Assembly (NCBI GenBank): GCA_964569795.1
Contig: CAZMVB010000062.1
Coordinates: 1 to 9,125, forward strand
DNA: 9,125 bases
Direction: 5' to 3'
Source: JAHJDS01 sp964569795
GTDB taxonomy: Bacteria; Desulfobacterota; Desulfarculia; Desulfarculales; JAHJDS01
The notes below the pieces were generated by a model, which was not told the DNA's origin, ran no database searches, and saw nothing but the letters and a program-made list of their open reading frames with translations. Positions 5,724 through 9,125 of this stretch are shown one piece after another. Numbering within the stretch: the first letter of the stretch is position 1; every line of letters begins with the position of its first letter. The position numbers were made by a program, and so were the translations under genes.

Positions 5724-6785
5724 ATGCAACGAGTGATGATCGAGACGGCCGATTATCAGAACTGCCTCACGGCGGTCAAACGGGCCTTTGACCTCTTTTC
5801 CCTGAAAATCGCGGGCAAAAAGGTCCTGGTCAAGCCCAACGTCCTCCGGTCCGCCACTCCCGAGGAGTCCATCACCACCCACCCGGCCGTGCTCGAGGCC
5901 GTGGTCGATTGCCTGGAGCAGATGGACCCGGCCGAGATCATCGTCGGCGACAACCCGGGCCTGATGGGCTACGGCGCCAACGAGGCCGCCTTCCGCCAGG
6001 CCGGCCTGATCGACGCCGCCCGGGGACACTATCGCAACATCGGCACCGAGGCCGTCGAGGTTGATTTCAATCCAGAGTATAAACCCAAGGTCAGCCTGTC
6101 CCGGGCGGTGGTCGAGGCGGACGTGGTCGTCTCGGTCCCCAAGTTCAAGACCCACGGCCTGACGGTTGTCACCGGGGGGATCAAGAACAGCTACGGCATC
6201 CTCCCCGGGGCCCAGAAGGCCATGCTCCACCGGCTGGCCGGCAGCCCGGCCCGGTTCCACGACCTGGTGGTGGACGTGTTCCGGCTGCGGGTCCCGGACC
6301 TGTTCATCCTCGACGGGGTCAGGGCCATGGAGGGCAACGGGCCGGCCTCGACCGACCTGCGCACCGTGGGCCGGGTTCTGGCCTCGGACAACGCCGTGGC
6401 CCTGGACGCGACCGTGGCCCGGATGATGGGCCTGGAGCCCAGCCAGCTCGGATTCCTCAGGCGGGCCAGGGACCTGGGGCTGGGCGATTACGACGACGTC
6501 GAGGTCATTGGGACCCTCGAACCCATCCCCGACTACAAGCTGCCGCCCCTGGGCGGCGAGGCCATCACCGGGTCCAAAAGGGTCGTGGAACTGATGCGCT
6601 CGCGCATCAAGCTCCGCCCCGTGGCCGACCCCGAGACCTGCACCGGCTGCGCCACCTGCGTGGACCAGTGCCCGGTGGGCGCCCTGACCCTGGAGGACGA
6701 TTTGCCCCGGGTGGACGCCGAGACCTGCATCACCTGCTTCTGCTGCCAGGAAATGTGCCCCGAAAAGGCGATTGCTTTGCAATAG
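5724..6785 (+). CDS. DUF362 protein with C-terminal two-cluster ferredoxin domain
   Basis: A 353-residue cytoplasmic protein. Residues about 1-290 are a DUF362 domain: KKVLVKPNVL (32-41), a THP motif (52-54), IIVGDNPG (72-79), VVSVPKFKTHGLTVVTGGIK (135-154) with a following NSYG, and LFILDGVRAMEGNGP (193-207). The family's biochemistry is largely unknown. Residues about 300-350 form a bacterial-type ferredoxin with two complete motifs: Cys306, 309, 312, 316 and Cys335, 338, 341, 345, which should hold two [4Fe-4S] clusters. Cys340 is an extra cysteine in the second motif (CITCFCCQEMCP). GGAG seven bases before the ATG supports the start. The gene follows the carrier/E1 pair and converges on the AOR operon, so electron transfer from AOR is an attractive but unproved role; Fe-S carrier or redox adaptor are alternatives. 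Confidence 0.9.
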   Translation: MQRVMIETADYQNCLTAVKRAFDLFSLKIAGKKVLVKPNVLRSATPEESITTHPAVLEAVVDCLEQMDPAEIIVGDNPGLMGYGANEAAFRQAGLIDAARGHYRNIGTEAVEVDFNPEYKPKVSLSRAVVEADVVVSVPKFKTHGLTVVTGGIKNSYGILPGAQKAMLHRLAGSPARFHDLVVDVFRLRVPDLFILDGVRAMEGNGPASTDLRTVGRVLASDNAVALDATVARMMGLEPSQLGFLRRARDLGLGDYDDVEVIGTLEPIPDYKLPPLGGEAITGSKRVVELMRSRIKLRPVADPETCTGCATCVDQCPVGALTLEDDLPRVDAETCITCFCCQEMCPEKAIALQ

Positions 6786-6791
6786 TTTTTA

Positions 6792-6816
6792 GCCGGGGGG
6801 CTGCCCGCCCCCCGGC
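6792..6816. repeat. Perfect GC hairpin after the DUF362 gene
   Basis: GCCGGGGGGC (6792-6801) and GCCCCCCGGC (6807-6816) form a perfect ten-pair stem with a five-base loop. TTTTT lies before it on the plus strand, which is the wrong side for termination of the plus transcript. Its right foot overlaps an alternative stem, GGCACCC (6814-6820) with GGGTGCC (6824-6830), so the structures exclude one another. Confidence 0.65.
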
Positions 6817-6823
6817 ACCCCCT

Positions 6824-6848
6824 GGGTGCCAGTGGCACCCTTTCATTT
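6824..6848 (+). terminator. Intrinsic terminator of the DUF362-ferredoxin gene
   Basis: GGGTGCC (6824-6830), AGT loop, GGCACCC (6834-6840), then TTTCATTT (6841-6848). This is a perfect seven-pair stem with a short, T-rich tail, 39 bases after the stop codon. The remaining sequence up to 6993 holds no gene that I can support. It contains a small near-palindrome (CCTGG at 6895-6899 and CCAGG at 6907-6911), and no clear terminator for the opposing AOR operon. Confidence 0.6.
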
Positions 6849-6993
6849 CGCGGTCAAGATGGTCGCTGGTTCCGGCTGTGGAGCCGCGGTCCTGCCTGGT
6901 CCATGGCCAGGAGGATGCGCGGCGCGAAGCAATGCACATCCTGGGGGTCGAGAGTCAGGTCTCCTCAGTCCACCGGGTGATTTGTAACAGGAA

Positions 6994-7299
6994 CTATTTT
7001 TTCAGCTTCTTCTCGATCTCGGGGCGGGCCAGGGGATTGAAGAAGTTGGTGGCCACGTACATGTTGTAGGCCAGCTCCCGGGGGAACAGGGCCAGGCGGT
7101 CGCCAATGCCCAGTTCCCGATCCTCTTCGATGGGCAGGCCGTTGAGCATCAACACCCGGACCAGGTCGCCGCCCAGGCCCAGGGCGGCCAGGGCGTCCGA
7201 GACCCGGGCCCCCGAGGCCAGGTCCAGGCTCATCTCGCCCCGGTCATGGCCCTCGACCTTTTGCCGCAGCGAGCCGCCCAGCTTGATCGTGATCCGCAA
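6994..7299 (-). CDS. MoaD/ThiS-like protein without di-glycine, AOR-associated
   Basis: A 101-residue ubiquitin-fold protein downstream of the AOR gene. It begins MRITIKLGGSLRQK and has the family's VLMLNGLPI and IGDRLALFP segments, lining up with INGLAAG and DGDRVGLFP of the other MoaD-like protein in this window. Where that protein ends in PVGGG, this one continues for 28 residues (RELAYNMYVATNFF, then a charged end EIEKKLKK) and has no Gly-Gly. It therefore cannot form a C-terminal thiocarboxylate in the usual way unless it is processed, and no GG is present at the expected site. A small subunit or chaperone of AOR is the likely job (inference). I chose TTG at 7299 because GGAGG (7309-7305) lies five bases upstream; a GTG at 7311 would place that site inside the gene and has none of its own. 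Confidence 0.78.
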   Translation of the reverse strand: MRITIKLGGSLRQKVEGHDRGEMSLDLASGARVSDALAALGLGGDLVRVLMLNGLPIEEDRELGIGDRLALFPRELAYNMYVATNFFNPLARPEIEKKLKK

Positions 7300-7313
7300 C
7301 CGCCCCTCCACGC

Positions 7314-7346
7314 AACGGCCGGAGGCCGATCCGGCCCCCGGCCGTT
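7314..7346. promoter_or_regulatory. Hairpin between AOR and its MoaD-like gene
   Basis: AACGGCCGG (7314-7322) and CCGGCCGTT (7338-7346) are perfect inverse copies around 15 bases, with an alternative inner pairing GGCCGG (7317-7322) with CCGGCC (7331-7336). On the AOR transcript it sits between the AOR stop and the GGAGG site of the small gene, ending four bases before that site. It lacks a T run on either strand. It may protect the AOR message or set the ratio of the two proteins. Confidence 0.5.
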
Positions 7347-7367
7347 ATATCAACTACCACATTGGCG

Positions 7368-9098
7368 CTAAAACTTGAGCGTCCGGTCCAGGTCGGCGTC
7401 AGAAACGTCAAAGACCACGTTGTGCGGCGGCAGCTTCTCCCGTTTGAAAAAGTCGGGCAGCCGGTCGTCGGCCTGGTTGAAGCCGGCCCGGACGTTGAAG
7501 TCGTGCTCCGTGGTTAGGATCTTTTTGCCCAGGGCGGCCACGTCGTCGGCGGTCAGGGACCAGCCGTACTTGGCGTTGACCATGTCCAGCATGGCCTGGT
7601 TGGAGTCGGGGATGTCCAGGACGGCAAAGGCCACGAACAAACACAGGCCCACCGTGTCGATGACCGCCGTGGCCACCTGGAAGGCCTGGGACAGCTCGGC
7701 CTGGCCCTCGGGCTTGAGGGGGTGGACGTCGCCGCCGACCTTGAGGATGTTGCTGGCCACGGCATACCCGGCGGTGTGATCGGCGCCCATGGGTGTCGTG
7801 GCGTAGGTCACGCCGATGCCCTTGACCGCCCGGGGATCATAGGCCGGCATGCTCTGACCCTTGACCACCGGGATGCGGTTGACCCCGAAGACCCGGCCGG
7901 TGACCTGGGTCCCCGAGCCCAGGATCTTTCCCAGGGGCGTGTTCTGGCCGACCTCGGCCAGCGTCTTGAGCGCCCCCTGGGCGTCGCCAAAGGGCACCAG
8001 TCCGCCCTCCATGGCCACGGCCATGGCGCAGCCGGTCTCGATGGTGTCCAGGCCGAAGTCGTCGCACATCCGGTCCAGGCGGGCGATGGCGTCCAGGTCG
8101 TCGATGCCGCAGTTGGGGCCCCAGGCCCAGACGGTCTCGTACTCGGGCCACTTGCTGACGTATTTCCCCTCGGGATCGACATAGATCCCCGAGCAGCGGA
8201 TGACGCAGCCGGACATGCAGCCGTGGGTCGGATTGCCCTTCCGCTTGACCGTGATCTCGTTCAGGCTCTCGCCGCCGACCTTTTCCGCCCCCTCGAACCG
8301 GCCCGAGCTGAAGTTGCGGGTGGGCAGGCCGCCGGCCTCGTTGAGGATGTTGATCAGGATGTCGGTGCCGTAGTTGGGCAGGCCCTGGCTGGTGACCGGA
8401 TGCTCGCCCAGGGCCTTGGCAAAGCGCTTGGCGGCTTCCTTGAAGGCCTCCCGGTCGGCGATGGGGGCCATCTCGCCGCCCTCGGGGTCGATGACGATTG
8501 CCTTGAGACCCTTCGAGCCCATGACCGCCCCCAGGCCGCCCCGGCCGGCGTGCCGGGTGGGCCTCAGTTCGCGGTCGGTGAAGGCCACGCTCGCCCCGGG
8601 CAGCTTCCACTCGCCGGCCTGGCCGATGGACACGAAACCCATCTTGTCGCCGTGGACCTGGACCAGTTTGGCGATGGTGTCATAGTTGCCCAGGCCCGCC
8701 AGATCGTCGGCGGCCTGCAGTTCGGCCTTGTCCTTGCCCACCAGCAGCTTGAACCACTGGCCGGCCGGGGGTTCGCCCTCGACGATGATGGCCTGGACGC
8801 CCAGCTTGGCCAGGTACTGTCCGGCCTGGCCGCCCGAGTTGGCCTCCTTGATCCCGCCGGTCAGGGGGCTCTTGCCGCCGACCGAGATCCGGCCCGAGTT
8901 GGCGCAGTTGGTCCCGCCCAGGAGCCCGGGGGCGAAGACGATCTTGTTGAGCGGGCCGATGGGGTTGCCGGTCGGATCGACCTCGGCGGCGATGATGGCC
9001 GAGGTCAGGCCCCTTCCGCCAAGCCCTTCATATTCCTTGGGAATATCCTCGACCTTGACCGTCTGATCAGACATGTTGACGCGCAATATCTTGAACAT
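7368..9098 (-). CDS. Aldehyde:ferredoxin oxidoreductase family tungstoenzyme
   Basis: A 576-residue member of the AOR family, which oxidises aldehydes to carboxylic acids with a tungsten bis-pterin and one [4Fe-4S] cluster and passes electrons to ferredoxin. The N-terminal domain has GLGGRGL (25-31), SGRISVGGKSPLTGGIKEAN (68-87) and RGGLGAVMGSKGLKAIVI (186-203). The two pterin-binding DxxGL(C/D) motifs are D346-DFGL-D351 and D481-TVGL-C486. Cluster ligands should be Cys294, Cys298, Cys302 and Cys486. The first three are spaced CX3CX3C (THGCMSGCVIRCSG), whereas Pyrococcus AOR has CX2CX3C. EYET at 319-322 and HTAG (His441) fall where the catalytic acid and histidine region lie. ATG 9098 is preceded by GGGAGGGG (9110-9103). 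It is complete, near the usual length, and followed by a MoaD-like gene. No signal peptide, so cytoplasmic. The substrate is unknown. Confidence 0.93.
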   Translation of the reverse strand: MFKILRVNMSDQTVKVEDIPKEYEGLGGRGLTSAIIAAEVDPTGNPIGPLNKIVFAPGLLGGTNCANSGRISVGGKSPLTGGIKEANSGGQAGQYLAKLGVQAIIVEGEPPAGQWFKLLVGKDKAELQAADDLAGLGNYDTIAKLVQVHGDKMGFVSIGQAGEWKLPGASVAFTDRELRPTRHAGRGGLGAVMGSKGLKAIVIDPEGGEMAPIADREAFKEAAKRFAKALGEHPVTSQGLPNYGTDILINILNEAGGLPTRNFSSGRFEGAEKVGGESLNEITVKRKGNPTHGCMSGCVIRCSGIYVDPEGKYVSKWPEYETVWAWGPNCGIDDLDAIARLDRMCDDFGLDTIETGCAMAVAMEGGLVPFGDAQGALKTLAEVGQNTPLGKILGSGTQVTGRVFGVNRIPVVKGQSMPAYDPRAVKGIGVTYATTPMGADHTAGYAVASNILKVGGDVHPLKPEGQAELSQAFQVATAVIDTVGLCLFVAFAVLDIPDSNQAMLDMVNAKYGWSLTADDVAALGKKILTTEHDFNVRAGFNQADDRLPDFFKREKLPPHNVVFDVSDADLDRTLKF

Positions 9099-9102
9099 GA
9101 CG

Positions 9103-9110
9103 CCCCTCCC
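9103..9110 (-). promoter_or_regulatory. Ribosome binding site of the AOR gene
   Basis: GGGAGGGG on the minus strand lies four bases before the ATG at 9098, with its GGAGG core about six bases away. This supports the chosen start. Only 27 bases upstream of the gene are in the window, so its promoter is not visible. Confidence 0.6.
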
Positions 9111-9125
9111 TGGTGCGGTTACCTT

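Noticed and set aside
5706..6782. Minus-strand open frame opposite the DUF362-ferredoxin gene
   Set aside because: The plus strand encodes complete DUF362 and ferredoxin motifs with a good ribosome binding site; the opposite frame has none.
6841..6993. Small gene between the DUF362 and MoaD-like genes
   Set aside because: Short frames exist on both strands, but none has a ribosome binding site with a recognisable product.

Overview
This 9.1 kb, GC-rich window looks like part of the chromosome of a strict anaerobe, most likely a sulfate-reducing or syntrophic member of the Desulfobacterota. Three things suggest this: a tungsten-type aldehyde:ferredoxin oxidoreductase (AOR) with its own MoaD-like protein, a LutC plus fused LutB-LutA lactate-oxidation pair of the kind known from Desulfovibrio, and a DUF362 protein ending in a two-cluster ferredoxin. 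The organism itself is an inference.

Layout. (1) 1-168: the first codons of a minus-strand gene at the left edge, preceded by a decayed 3' end of a CCG-domain gene (31 to about 135) that resembles the 3' end of the lutBA gene found further right. (2) 169-1362 (+): iron-dependent alcohol dehydrogenase, probably NAD-linked. (3) 1550-4230 (-): lutC and a lutB-lutA fusion, overlapping by 4 nt. (4) 4231-4354: a divergent control region with a symmetric palindrome between two candidate promoters. (5) 4355-5607 (+): a ubiquitin-fold sulfur-carrier-like protein ending in Gly-Gly-Gly and an E1-like (ThiF/MoeB/HesA) adenylyltransferase, separated by an unusually long inverted repeat. (6) 5669-6848 (+): a terminator-like hairpin, the DUF362-ferredoxin gene, then stacked hairpins. 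(7) 6994-9098 (-): AOR followed by a second MoaD-like protein that has lost the terminal glycines and carries a new tail.

How the genes may work together (inference). AOR oxidises aldehydes to acids and reduces ferredoxin. The MoaD-like/E1 pair could supply sulfur for its tungstopterin cofactor. The DUF362-ferredoxin protein could carry electrons. The alcohol dehydrogenase makes or consumes aldehydes, and LutC/LutBA oxidises lactate to pyruvate. Read in order, the set would suffice for 1,2-propanediol -> lactaldehyde -> lactate -> pyruvate, although each enzyme could have another substrate.

The strongest unusual signals are the alcohol dehydrogenase gene flanked by direct repeats of a lutA-type 3' end, the MoaD-like protein without a di-glycine tail beside AOR, the E1-like enzyme without zinc-binding or catalytic cysteines, and the 70-nt hairpin inside the carrier/E1 gene pair.
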